A stretch of 41,958 nt of DNA from positions 1-41,958 of the forward strand of contig JAEZAM010000035.1 of assembly GCA_023430465.1 (NCBI GenBank), written 5' to 3'. Positions 25,944 to 33,751 of the stretch are shown here, one piece after another; the stretch's first letter is position 1; every line of letters begins with the position of its first letter. The position numbers and the translations under genes were made by a program. The notes under the pieces were generated by a model. That model searched no databases. It was given only the letters and a program-made list of their open reading frames with translations, and was not told where the DNA came from. The stretch comes from Bacteroidota bacterium. Lineage in GTDB: Bacteria > Bacteroidota > Bacteroidia > Chitinophagales > Chitinophagaceae.

Positions 25944-26720
25944 TCAATTGTTAAGTCGGATAAACCCGCCATCGATCGGGTAGTCGGTACCGGTAATGAA
26001 TGATGCCTGGTCACTGCAGAGGTACACAGCGAGCGCAGCGATCTCCTCGGGTTCGCCCATACGCCCGATCGGTTGTGCACGGGAAAGCTTGTCAAACATT
26101 TCCTTTTCCTGCCCGGGATAATTTTTTCGTATAAATCCATCGACGAAAGGGGTATGCACCCTGCCGGGTGAAATGCAATTACACCGGATATTGTACGCCA
26201 GGTAGTCCCGGGCTACGGAAAGCGTCATCGCCAGTACTGCACCTTTCGTCATTGAGTAGGCAAAGCGATCAGGTATTCCGGCGACTGCAGCAATCGAGCT
26301 CATATTCAGGATAACACCGCCGCGCTGTTTCATGTGAGGTATCACGGACTGGATGCAATGATAAACACCTTTCACATTCACATTGTACAACCGATCAAAC
26401 TCCTCACTGCTGGTTTGCTCCACATTGCCCACATGGGCGATACCCGCATTGTTGATGAGTATATCGGGAAAAGCATGCTGCGCAATCTTTGCGATGGTGG
26501 CCTCCACATGGAATCGGTCAGTTACATCACAGCTATAGGCGGCAATAGCATCATTGCCAGCGAGCCGTACGGTTTCAGTAACTGCCTCCGCATTTGCATC
26601 CAATGCAGCCACGCGGCAGCCCTGCTGCAAAAAGAGCAATGCCATTGCACGACCGATGCCGCTTCCCGCGCCGGTGATGATGGCGGTCTTTCCCGACAGA
26701 TCAAACAACTGGTTGGCCAT
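25944..26720 (-). CDS. SDR dehydrogenase, 2-keto-3-deoxy-L-fuconate type
   Basis: A 258-residue short-chain dehydrogenase with a full active site: TGAGSGIG cofactor motif, NNAG, S142, Y155 and K159 (YSMTK), and the C-terminal TGTDYPIDGGF. Its closeness to the FAH-family gene fits 2-keto-3-deoxy-L-fuconate or -rhamnonate dehydrogenase, which makes the 2,4-diketo acid. Start 26720 (MANQLF) matches the usual distance to the glycine motif. Its start overlaps the mutarotase end by 20 nt. Compared with the other SDR in the operon, it keeps the lysine that the other has lost. Confidence 0.82.
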   Translation of the reverse strand: MANQLFDLSGKTAIITGAGSGIGRAMALLFLQQGCRVAALDANAEAVTETVRLAGNDAIAAYSCDVTDRFHVEATIAKIAQHAFPDILINNAGIAHVGNVEQTSSEEFDRLYNVNVKGVYHCIQSVIPHMKQRGGVILNMSSIAAVAGIPDRFAYSMTKGAVLAMTLSVARDYLAYNIRCNCISPGRVHTPFVDGFIRKNYPGQEKEMFDKLSRAQPIGRMGEPEEIAALAVYLCSDQASFITGTDYPIDGGFIRLNN

Positions 26721-27063
26721 GTTCTTTTGCATTTGAATCAAAATAAAATATTCTTGACATCAACTGCCATTTCTGACCGGGTGCTGCAGGCAATGACTGC
26801 TGGTAGGTCCACATCAGTGTTTCCCAATCCTGGATGCGGGGGTTGGCCAGGTCCTGCTGGCTCTTTTTTTCAAAAGAAAAGTCCGGACCTGTCTCCATGA
26901 TCATAAATAATCGGTTTGAAAATCGATAGATCTCCATTCGGTGAATACCGGCAGACTTCAGACCTGCCAGGACTTCAGGCCATACCGATCGGTGATGCTG
27001 CTCATAAACAGCTATGAGATCCGGATCATCCTTCAGGTCAAGCGCGAGGCAATACCGGGTCAT
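26701..27063 (-). CDS. L-rhamnose/L-fucose mutarotase
   Basis: A 120-residue dimeric alpha+beta protein of the L-rhamnose mutarotase (RhaM/DUF718) family, which interconverts the alpha and beta anomers of a deoxyhexose. Landmarks are CLALDLKDDP, YEQHHRSVWPEV (His and Trp of the sugar site) and HRMEIYRF. The family has members active on rhamnose and on fucose, so the anomer substrate is not settled. The ATG at 27063 is family-like and lies 26 nt inside the permease gene. It passes a ready sugar form to the dehydrogenases downstream. Confidence 0.85.
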   Translation of the reverse strand: MTRYCLALDLKDDPDLIAVYEQHHRSVWPEVLAGLKSAGIHRMEIYRFSNRLFMIMETGPDFSFEKKSQQDLANPRIQDWETLMWTYQQSLPAAPGQKWQLMSRIFYFDSNAKEHGQPVV

Positions 27064-28324
27064 TGGGTTTGAGTTTTTTTGAAAAAATATCACGGAACCG
27101 CAGGGCAAAGATCCCGACGAAGAGAAAACAAATCATTGGAATAATGTATGCCAATTGAATATTTCCACCTGTGAGATCAGAGATACTTCCCATCAATAAT
27201 GGAAAAAACGCACCGCCGACAATGGCCATCACGATAAACGAAGACGCGATCTTTGCCTGGCTGCCGAGTCCATGCAAGCCGATGGCGAATATGGTGGGAA
27301 ACATGACAGACATGAAGAATGGAACAGCCACGAGACAATACACCGCTACGTTGCCGCTGCCGGTTATTGCGAGCAGTAGTAATACTACATTAATGGCCGC
27401 ATAGGCCGCCAGCAACACAGGTGGGCGGATGAATTGCATCAAGAATGTACCTGCGAAACGCCCAATCATAAATCCCACCATTGCCACTGAACCCCAGAGA
27501 AGCGCTGCGTCCTTTTCAGGAAGCTGATCAGCGAACTTTGAAAACCGGATAAAGAACGAACCTACGCATGCTTGTGCGCCCACATAAAAAAACTGCGCAG
27601 CGACTGCCCAGCGCAGATTAGCATGACGGAAAATGGAGAGTGAAACCTTACTCCGCTCACCTGCACCCGCTATCTCGTCTTTAGGCAATTTGGTGAAAAC
27701 AAAAATCAACAGCAATAAAAATACAATGATTCCCAGCACAAGATAAGGTGTGATGACCGTGGCAGCTTCCTGGTCGAGATACCGATCAAGCGCAGCCGCG
27801 CTCATACCTGCCAGTTCTGCATCAGTATGTTCGATACCCGAGAGAATCAACCTGCCCCCAATTACGGGAGCGAGTACGGCACCAACGCCATTGAAGGATT
27901 GTGCGAAGTTCAACCTGGAAGGTGCGCTTGCCTCGTCACCGAGGTGAGCAATGTATGGATTGGCAGCGGTCTCCAGGAAAGCTGCACCCGATGCGCCAAT
28001 AAATAAGGCGATAAGAAAAAACAAGTATTCCCGCGCCGCGGCAGCAGGAATGAACAACAGGAAGCCGGCGCCAAAAAGGAAAAGACCTGTAATAATAGCT
28101 TTCTTGTAACCATAGCGGCTCATGAACCAGCCTGCGGGCAAAGCCACAAGGAAATAAGCGATATAAACGGCAGTGTCGACCAGTGCCGATTGCGTATCAT
28201 TCAACTGGCAGGCTTTCTTGAGATGTGGAATGAGGATCGGGTTGATATTATGCAGGAAAGCCCATAGCAGGAACAGGGAGGTAACCAGTATGAAAGGCAC
28301 AAAATATGGCGACGATCTTTTCAT
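27038..28324 (-). CDS. fucP: L-fucose:H+ symporter-type permease
   Basis: A 428-residue MFS permease of the FucP group with about 12 membrane segments. The first segment region FILVTSLFLLWAFLHNINPILIPHLKK and the block ASGAAFLETAANPYI are characteristic of FucP. It imports a free deoxyhexose for the pathway encoded behind it. The gene starts 71 nt after the esterase gene, a gap with no clear promoter or terminator, so it probably continues the susC operon. FucP relatives also carry other sugars, so L-fucose itself is not certain; rhamnose from the pectin backbone is an alternative. Confidence 0.85.
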   Translation of the reverse strand: MKRSSPYFVPFILVTSLFLLWAFLHNINPILIPHLKKACQLNDTQSALVDTAVYIAYFLVALPAGWFMSRYGYKKAIITGLFLFGAGFLLFIPAAAAREYLFFLIALFIGASGAAFLETAANPYIAHLGDEASAPSRLNFAQSFNGVGAVLAPVIGGRLILSGIEHTDAELAGMSAAALDRYLDQEAATVITPYLVLGIIVFLLLLIFVFTKLPKDEIAGAGERSKVSLSIFRHANLRWAVAAQFFYVGAQACVGSFFIRFSKFADQLPEKDAALLWGSVAMVGFMIGRFAGTFLMQFIRPPVLLAAYAAINVVLLLLAITGSGNVAVYCLVAVPFFMSVMFPTIFAIGLHGLGSQAKIASSFIVMAIVGGAFFPLLMGSISDLTGGNIQLAYIIPMICFLFVGIFALRFRDIFSKKLKPNDPVLPRA

Positions 28325-28395
28325 GGCAATGCAATGTTAAATCCATATCCGGGCGCCACTTTTCGCTTCACCTACTGAAGATATGATTTTGCAGA

Positions 28396-30384
28396 TTATG
28401 GAAGAACAGGAATGCTATCGTACCAGGCCACACGATCGCCTGTAATTTGCAGAAGATCTGGCAGGTCGTATAGGTTCAATACCCCCGGGATAACAACGGA
28501 ATACCAATCCTTTTGCAAAGGGCGATCGAGGATCTCTTTATAAGACTTTATTCCGTCTACCATAAAAACTCTTTGTATCGCCGGATTCAGCACAGCCGCA
28601 TGCAGCGCAGGTACAGTAAGCGCGCCTGATGATAGCAAACAGATCGGCAGCTTCGTTTGTGCCCTGAGATAAGTTACAAGGTGCAACATATCCTGTACCC
28701 GTTGCGCTGGCATTGACCAGCCATTGTGGATAGCAAGCATAGTGTTGCGATACTCGCGATTGAAATATTTTGGGTCATTCAATGCAGGTTTGTCTGCTGT
28801 CTCACCAAATCCACGGACATCAGCTAATACAACCTGGTATCCGGCATTCATCCACTGCCTGATCTTTTCTGTACTGTCAGCAAACGCTTTCATACCCGCG
28901 TCATGAAGAACTAATAAAACAGCTTTTGGCTGCTGGGGAGGATTTAACATAGCCAATGGCAGGGGCGGCTGACCATTTACGCGAAGCCTCATCATCCGAA
29001 ACACAATACCTGACCGGTTTCGCTGTCCCGCAGAACTGTCTGCTTCACCAACTACATTATCTCTTACTTGTAAGAATGCCCTGATAGAATCAACCTGCTG
29101 TTGAACTGGCATTCGGCGGAAATTTGCGCGTAAGGTTTCTGTATGTTCAAACAATCTGTTGTGGTATTCGCCTATCCCTTTCTCCTTATAACTTTCCAGT
29201 ACCTGCCCGGATGGCGACACAGCAAGTTGAGTGGGGTCAGCTACCGGCAAATCAGCAACAACCGATTGCCTGCCCGGCTTCAACCACCTTGTAAACCATG
29301 CGACGGTGGTATCGCGTTTGGGTTTACTCAGCCCATGACCATCATCATATGTAAACATACTTAGGGATCTTGCTGCGTTCAGCCTGTTGTAGATTGTTTG
29401 CATTTCTCCAAAAGCAGTCCTGGCGCCTTCATAATCGATAAAGTCATAGCTGCCTGCCGTGATGAGTATAGGCTTTGGTGCAGCAGCGAGCAGGAAATCG
29501 GCCATTTCCATCCGGTAAACGCCCTCATTGGGAACATGGGCACATCCATCAGCGGCACCGCTAAGGTCGAACGTCCTTTCCCTGGAGGAAAAATAACTTG
29601 AGACCGAGATCACCTTTATCCTGGGGTCAATCGCAGCAAGGTAGATCGTCTGTATGGCCCCACCCGAATTGCCCACACAGCCCAGCCTGGTTGTGTCCAC
29701 TTCCGGCCGGCTGAATAGATAACTGATGCCATCCTGGTTATCCCATGCCTGGTAGGCGGCGGTAGATAAGCCAAACAATGCGGCTGCCTGGTTGATAAGT
29801 GTATGCTCGGTTGTACCGCCCCGGGTCAACGGCTTACCAGCCTTGTCCAGGAACTGGTGACGTTCCGCCTGCGACACAGGATCAATGACAAACACCACGA
29901 AACCACGCGCAACAAGCGCCAGCGCGGTTTGCTGGTAGGAAAGCGTTGCTTTGGCAAGGTCTTCATGCCCGCAAAGAAAAAGGACTGCCGGGAATCGTCC
30001 TTCACCTGTCGGAATATAAAGGTTGGCTGTAACCGAACCTGCAAAGCCGGAATATCGAATGCGCTCGATCCTGAATCCATTTTTCTCTATCCTCCCTGCC
30101 ACCTCCCCTTTCACATTAGCCCGAGGCCTGCTGGCCAGTAGCGAGTGGGCATTTACCCGCATTGCATCCACATAAGCGCGGGCAGCTTGCCTTGTTTTAC
30201 CCGCTTCCGCCAGTTTCATTCTACGCTGGTCATACTGCCGGTGCATCTGCCCGAGCAGGAAGGTATTTACAGTCACATCAGACTTCCAGTTCAATGCAAC
30301 AACAGGCTCCTGTGCTGCGGCAATAAAGGGTAGCAGCAATACTGCGATTGATCGAATCAACTTTATTGACAACGGGGATCCCAT
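28396..30384 (-). CDS. Two-domain alpha/beta hydrolase esterase (CE19-like)
   Basis: A 662-residue exported protein with signal peptide about 1-24 (SIAVLLLPFIAAAQ). The first domain (about 100-375) is an acetyl-xylan-esterase-like alpha/beta hydrolase with nucleophile S240 in GNSGG, a candidate acid Asp at 314 or 317 (SYDFID) and H350 in DGHG. The second hydrolase-like domain (about 430-650) keeps the fold but shows SSGA where a GxSxG elbow is expected, so it may be non-catalytic. The layout resembles the pectin methylesterase family CE19 (BT1017 type). It overlaps the CE8 gene by 22 nt and probably removes an ester from pectin. Confidence 0.72.
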   Translation of the reverse strand: MGSPLSIKLIRSIAVLLLPFIAAAQEPVVALNWKSDVTVNTFLLGQMHRQYDQRRMKLAEAGKTRQAARAYVDAMRVNAHSLLASRPRANVKGEVAGRIEKNGFRIERIRYSGFAGSVTANLYIPTGEGRFPAVLFLCGHEDLAKATLSYQQTALALVARGFVVFVIDPVSQAERHQFLDKAGKPLTRGGTTEHTLINQAAALFGLSTAAYQAWDNQDGISYLFSRPEVDTTRLGCVGNSGGAIQTIYLAAIDPRIKVISVSSYFSSRERTFDLSGAADGCAHVPNEGVYRMEMADFLLAAAPKPILITAGSYDFIDYEGARTAFGEMQTIYNRLNAARSLSMFTYDDGHGLSKPKRDTTVAWFTRWLKPGRQSVVADLPVADPTQLAVSPSGQVLESYKEKGIGEYHNRLFEHTETLRANFRRMPVQQQVDSIRAFLQVRDNVVGEADSSAGQRNRSGIVFRMMRLRVNGQPPLPLAMLNPPQQPKAVLLVLHDAGMKAFADSTEKIRQWMNAGYQVVLADVRGFGETADKPALNDPKYFNREYRNTMLAIHNGWSMPAQRVQDMLHLVTYLRAQTKLPICLLSSGALTVPALHAAVLNPAIQRVFMVDGIKSYKEILDRPLQKDWYSVVIPGVLNLYDLPDLLQITGDRVAWYDSIPVLP

Positions 30385-31322
30385 TTTCCGAATACATTTT
30401 GGATGGTGATCAACTTTGCATCACCGGATGATAACTGTTTTGTCCATGACAGGCGTTTCGCCGGCAATGCTGACGGTCCGAAATTATTGAACTCGGCATA
30501 CCTCGCCGTAAGATGATTATCATTTTTATTCCAAACCGACCAGCCTTCTGGCCTGATGTGCGGACCGATGTATGAATTCATGAAGATCGTTGCTGCATGC
30601 GGCCTCCAGGGACGGCCCAGTGACACATTATACAATCCTGTGTCAGCAGTGAGCACACATTCATTAAAGATAAAACCGTACCGGCTTGCCGCGGGTGTGG
30701 AAGCAGCCGTGATGTGTGAATTCTTTCGGCTGTTGATATGACATCTTTCAAACCAGACCGTGGCTGCACCAAAGATGAAATCGGTTGTTCCCTCTATGAA
30801 GCAGTCCTCATAGTACTGGTATGTTCCGGGACGCGGTGTGAACAGCACATCCTGGTGCCCGATAAACCGGCAGTTACGAAACACAATATAGTTTCCCGCG
30901 GCTTGCACCGCCACCGCCTGGCCCGCATTGAACCCCGCCGTATTTTCAAAAGAAACATTGACTGCTGTAAAATTATCTGCTTTAATCAATACCGACTGAG
31001 AGGTATACGTATTGATTGTATCACCGTTGGGTGATAATTTCCCTGTGTGATCATTGCACCGGAGTATCGTCTGATACCTGTTCTCTCCCTCAAGCGTAAC
31101 ATTGTTTTTTGTGGAATCGAGCACCAGCTTTTCATGGTAAACCCCATTACTCACCCGCACGATCACGGCTTTCCTGTTGCCGTAAGGTATGGCATCAAAT
31201 GCAGCCTGCACTGTTGTAAACTGTCCCGTACCATCCGCCGCTACAGTAAGCACCCGCTGAGCTTTAGCCACTGCAGGGATCATCCACACGATCATTACTA
31301 TGATAAAAAGTCGGATCATCAT
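30363..31322 (-). CDS. Pectin methylesterase, CE8
   Basis: A 319-residue secreted beta-helix esterase with signal peptide about 1-22 (LFIIVMIVWMIPAVAKAQ). The canonical site is complete: GQAVAVQ (Q135), GHQDVLF (Q157, D158), TTDFIFGAA (D181) and LGRPWRP (R237). It demethylates galacturonan so that pectate lyase and polygalacturonase can act. The ATG at 31322 overlaps the previous gene's stop as ATGA. Unlike the CE8-fold protein at 15161-16174, this one has an unaltered active site, so the two likely act on different substrates or positions. Confidence 0.92.
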   Translation of the reverse strand: MMIRLFIIVMIVWMIPAVAKAQRVLTVAADGTGQFTTVQAAFDAIPYGNRKAVIVRVSNGVYHEKLVLDSTKNNVTLEGENRYQTILRCNDHTGKLSPNGDTINTYTSQSVLIKADNFTAVNVSFENTAGFNAGQAVAVQAAGNYIVFRNCRFIGHQDVLFTPRPGTYQYYEDCFIEGTTDFIFGAATVWFERCHINSRKNSHITAASTPAASRYGFIFNECVLTADTGLYNVSLGRPWRPHAATIFMNSYIGPHIRPEGWSVWNKNDNHLTARYAEFNNFGPSALPAKRLSWTKQLSSGDAKLITIQNVFGKWDPRCQ

Positions 31323-32245
31323 CTGAAAGGGATTGGCTGAATAAAATTCATTTCCTTCAGCCATTTTTCCAGGAGCTCCATCCACAGATCGGTTGACCCG
31401 GGATTATCATCCACGCGGATACCATGCCCACCCTGCGGAAATATGTGCAGGCTGGATTGATTGTTGTTTTCAATCATCGCTGTATGAAAATAAAGGCTGT
31501 TCCGGACGTTCACGGTGCTGTCGTTCTGTGCATGCACGATGAAGGATGGGGGTAGTCCTGGCTTCACACGAAGTTCGGCAGAGTACTCTGTCACCAGTTC
31601 GAGAGAAGGTGCAGATCCGAGAAAATTCTTTCTGCTGCCCGCGTGTGCGAATTTTCCCATCGTGATCACCGGCGAAAGCAGTACCGCAAATGATGGCTGA
31701 CAGCTTGCTCTGTCAGTACTATCTTTCAGCGCAGGGATCATCCGGTCGGACGTAATCAACATCGCGGCCAGATGTCCGCCGGCAGAAGTTCCCATAACCC
31801 CGACCCTTGCCGTATCAATGCCAAACACGGATGCGTTTGCGTATATCCATTGCATGCCCCGTTGCGCATCCATGATGGGCACCTCTTGCCTGTTTATCAG
31901 GTCACGTTGATGAGGTAGGCGATATATGAGGACAAAAGCAGAAATGCCAATCGTATTATACCAACGGGCGAGATTGAATCCATTGTAGATATGTGATATG
32001 CGCTCATAGCCACCTCCCGGTATGATCATGATCGCAGCATGCTTGTTTTCTGCCGGCGCTGCGGGGAAACAATACAAACCTGGTGTGCCGACACGCCAGG
32101 TCCGCTCGTTGTAAACCGTGTCTGTGACGGTAACGCCGTTTGAGCCCGGCTTTATACCAGCAGGCCAGAGCGGCACGAATTCCTGTCCACAGACGCCAAC
32201 AACCTGCCATGCCAGGGCGATCACCGATAATATTGTATAGCGCAT
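31319..32245 (-). CDS. Secreted carbohydrate acetylesterase (alpha/beta hydrolase)
   Basis: A 308-residue exported alpha/beta hydrolase with signal peptide about 1-20 (ILSVIALAWQVVGVCG). It has the oxyanion motif IIPGGGY (about 74-80) and the nucleophile S154 in GTSAGGHLA, with a late His in GGHGI. This is the HSL/BD-FAE-like pattern common among acetylesterases in polysaccharide loci. The likely job is removing O-acetyl groups from pectin or its oligomers. It starts 1 nt after the CE12 stop and its stop overlaps the CE8 start. Confidence 0.8.
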   Translation of the reverse strand: MRYTILSVIALAWQVVGVCGQEFVPLWPAGIKPGSNGVTVTDTVYNERTWRVGTPGLYCFPAAPAENKHAAIMIIPGGGYERISHIYNGFNLARWYNTIGISAFVLIYRLPHQRDLINRQEVPIMDAQRGMQWIYANASVFGIDTARVGVMGTSAGGHLAAMLITSDRMIPALKDSTDRASCQPSFAVLLSPVITMGKFAHAGSRKNFLGSAPSLELVTEYSAELRVKPGLPPSFIVHAQNDSTVNVRNSLYFHTAMIENNNQSSLHIFPQGGHGIRVDDNPGSTDLWMELLEKWLKEMNFIQPIPFR

Positions 32246-32246
32246 A

Positions 32247-33011
32247 TTATTTCTTTGAAGGTCGCACAATGACTCGCTTTGCCAGTTCAGGTACTTTCTT
32301 CCGAATGCCTGCCAACACCAATTCGGCTACCCTGCGGGCACCGTATTCTGAAAAATGAGTGTTGTCTTTCTGGCCTTGCGGATAATTCGGGTGTTGCAGT
32401 GAATCCAGTTGCATGAATAAAAGAGAAGCAGCATCCGGACCCATTTCATTGTAAAGTTCACGACTTGCCGCATCGAGATCGATCACCGGCACGTTCATTT
32501 TGGTTCCCACTTCGAGAACTGCGGCGCTGTACTCCTTGTGCGTTTCTATCGCCCTCCCGTCCTTGAATCTTAACCGGGAAACAGGCGTGATCAATACGGG
32601 ATAGGCGTTTTTCTGTTTTGATTCGCGGATAAATTTCTCCAGGTTCAGCTTGTAGTCTCCAACAGGAGTGTACCTGTCACGGTATTTCTCTTCCTTCGCT
32701 TCATCATTATGCCCAAACTGGATCAGCACATAATCGCCCGGGTTGAGGCTGTCCACAATCGCCTTCCATCGACCTTCGTTGATAAAGGTCCTCGTGCTGC
32801 GACCTCCCCTTGCATGATTGGCGACAAACACCGTGGTATCGAAAAATGTAGCAAATGGCATACCCCACCCAGTCAGTGGCGCCCTGCTGGGCTCGTAGAG
32901 ACACATTGTTGAGTCACCTGCCATGAACACGTTAGTTTTCTCTTTTCGCGGGAGAAAGAACAACAGCGCAAGGATGCTGAACACCGGTATGGATATCTTC
33001 AGTTTCTTCAT
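32247..33011 (-). CDS. Rhamnogalacturonan acetylesterase, CE12 (first copy)
   Basis: A 254-residue SGNH hydrolase with a hydrophobic N-terminus (residues 6-20) but no clear cleavage site, so it may be anchored or cleaved by signal peptidase. The four SGNH blocks are GDSTM (S34), ARGGRST, FGHND (N102) and DNTH (D216, H219). CE12 enzymes take acetyl groups off the galacturonic acid of rhamnogalacturonan I. It overlaps the second CE12 copy (33008-33751) by 4 nt. The two proteins are clearly homologous along their length. Confidence 0.9.
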   Translation of the reverse strand: MKKLKISIPVFSILALLFFLPRKEKTNVFMAGDSTMCLYEPSRAPLTGWGMPFATFFDTTVFVANHARGGRSTRTFINEGRWKAIVDSLNPGDYVLIQFGHNDEAKEEKYRDRYTPVGDYKLNLEKFIRESKQKNAYPVLITPVSRLRFKDGRAIETHKEYSAAVLEVGTKMNVPVIDLDAASRELYNEMGPDAASLLFMQLDSLQHPNYPQGQKDNTHFSEYGARRVAELVLAGIRKKVPELAKRVIVRPSKK

Positions 33012-33751
33012 GGCAGCTTATTACGGATATGGTTTGCCAGTTCCGGAAGTTGTTTTCGTATTTCACCCAACACCAATTCCGCCACGCGGCGCGCGCCGAG
33101 TTCATTCAGGTGTGTATCATCGTTGACACCATCGGGATAGTTTGGGTGTTCAAGGGGTTTCAAATGATTGAACAGGTAAGCGGAATTGCGCGGACCCATG
33201 TCAGTTAATAATTTCTCCGTAAGGCGACCGGCATCAATGAGCACAACTTTATTCAAAGAGGCAACGGACCTTGTTATTGCGCCATAGTCCGCGTGCGTAT
33301 CGATGATATGCCCGGTGCTGTCAAACTTCCTCCTGGCAACCGATGTAAGCAGCACCGGGATCGCTTTTCTGCTACGCACATCGCCAATGTATCGCTCCAG
33401 GTTTTTGCGAAACAGTTCCGGCTCCACATAACTTTTTTTCGTGGGCACCTCATCGTTATGACCAAACTGGATAAACACATAGTCACCTTCCCTTAAGCCA
33501 TCGAGCACAGGCTGCCAGCGGTTTTCCTCCAGGAACGTACGGGTGCTTCTGCCGTTCACAGCGCGGTTATCGACCCTAATGGTTGAATCCCAGAATGCCG
33601 CAAAGGGCATGCCCCAGCCTGTTTCAGGGAATGCAGTGGCAGCTTTAACCGACATCGTTGAATCGCCGATCATCCAGATCGTAGTTTGCTTTTGTTGCAA
33701 CCACATAACCCCTGAAGACGCTATCAATATGCTGAGAAATTTTATCATCAT
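33008..33751 (-). CDS. Rhamnogalacturonan acetylesterase, CE12 (second copy)
   Basis: A 247-residue SGNH hydrolase, paralogue of the next gene in the operon. Its blocks are GDSTM (S31), NGRSTRTFL, FGHND (N99) and DDTH (D211, H214). The N-terminal hydrophobic stretch (residues 5-18) acts as a signal or anchor. It overlaps pectate lyase PL1 and the first CE12 copy by 4 nt each (ATGA), so three genes are translated as one block. Two copies side by side suggest separate positional specificity (for example O-2 and O-3 acetyl), which is inference. Confidence 0.9.
   Translation of the reverse strand: MMIKFLSILIASSGVMWLQQKQTTIWMIGDSTMSVKAATAFPETGWGMPFAAFWDSTIRVDNRAVNGRSTRTFLEENRWQPVLDGLREGDYVFIQFGHNDEVPTKKSYVEPELFRKNLERYIGDVRSRKAIPVLLTSVARRKFDSTGHIIDTHADYGAITRSVASLNKVVLIDAGRLTEKLLTDMGPRNSAYLFNHLKPLEHPNYPDGVNDDTHLNELGARRVAELVLGEIRKQLPELANHIRNKLP

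Noticed and set aside
25931..26140. N-terminal extension of the FAH-family gene
   Set aside because: The added 70 residues overlap the SDR gene, are Arg/Ser-rich and not family-like; MKLIRF at 25930 is the usual start.
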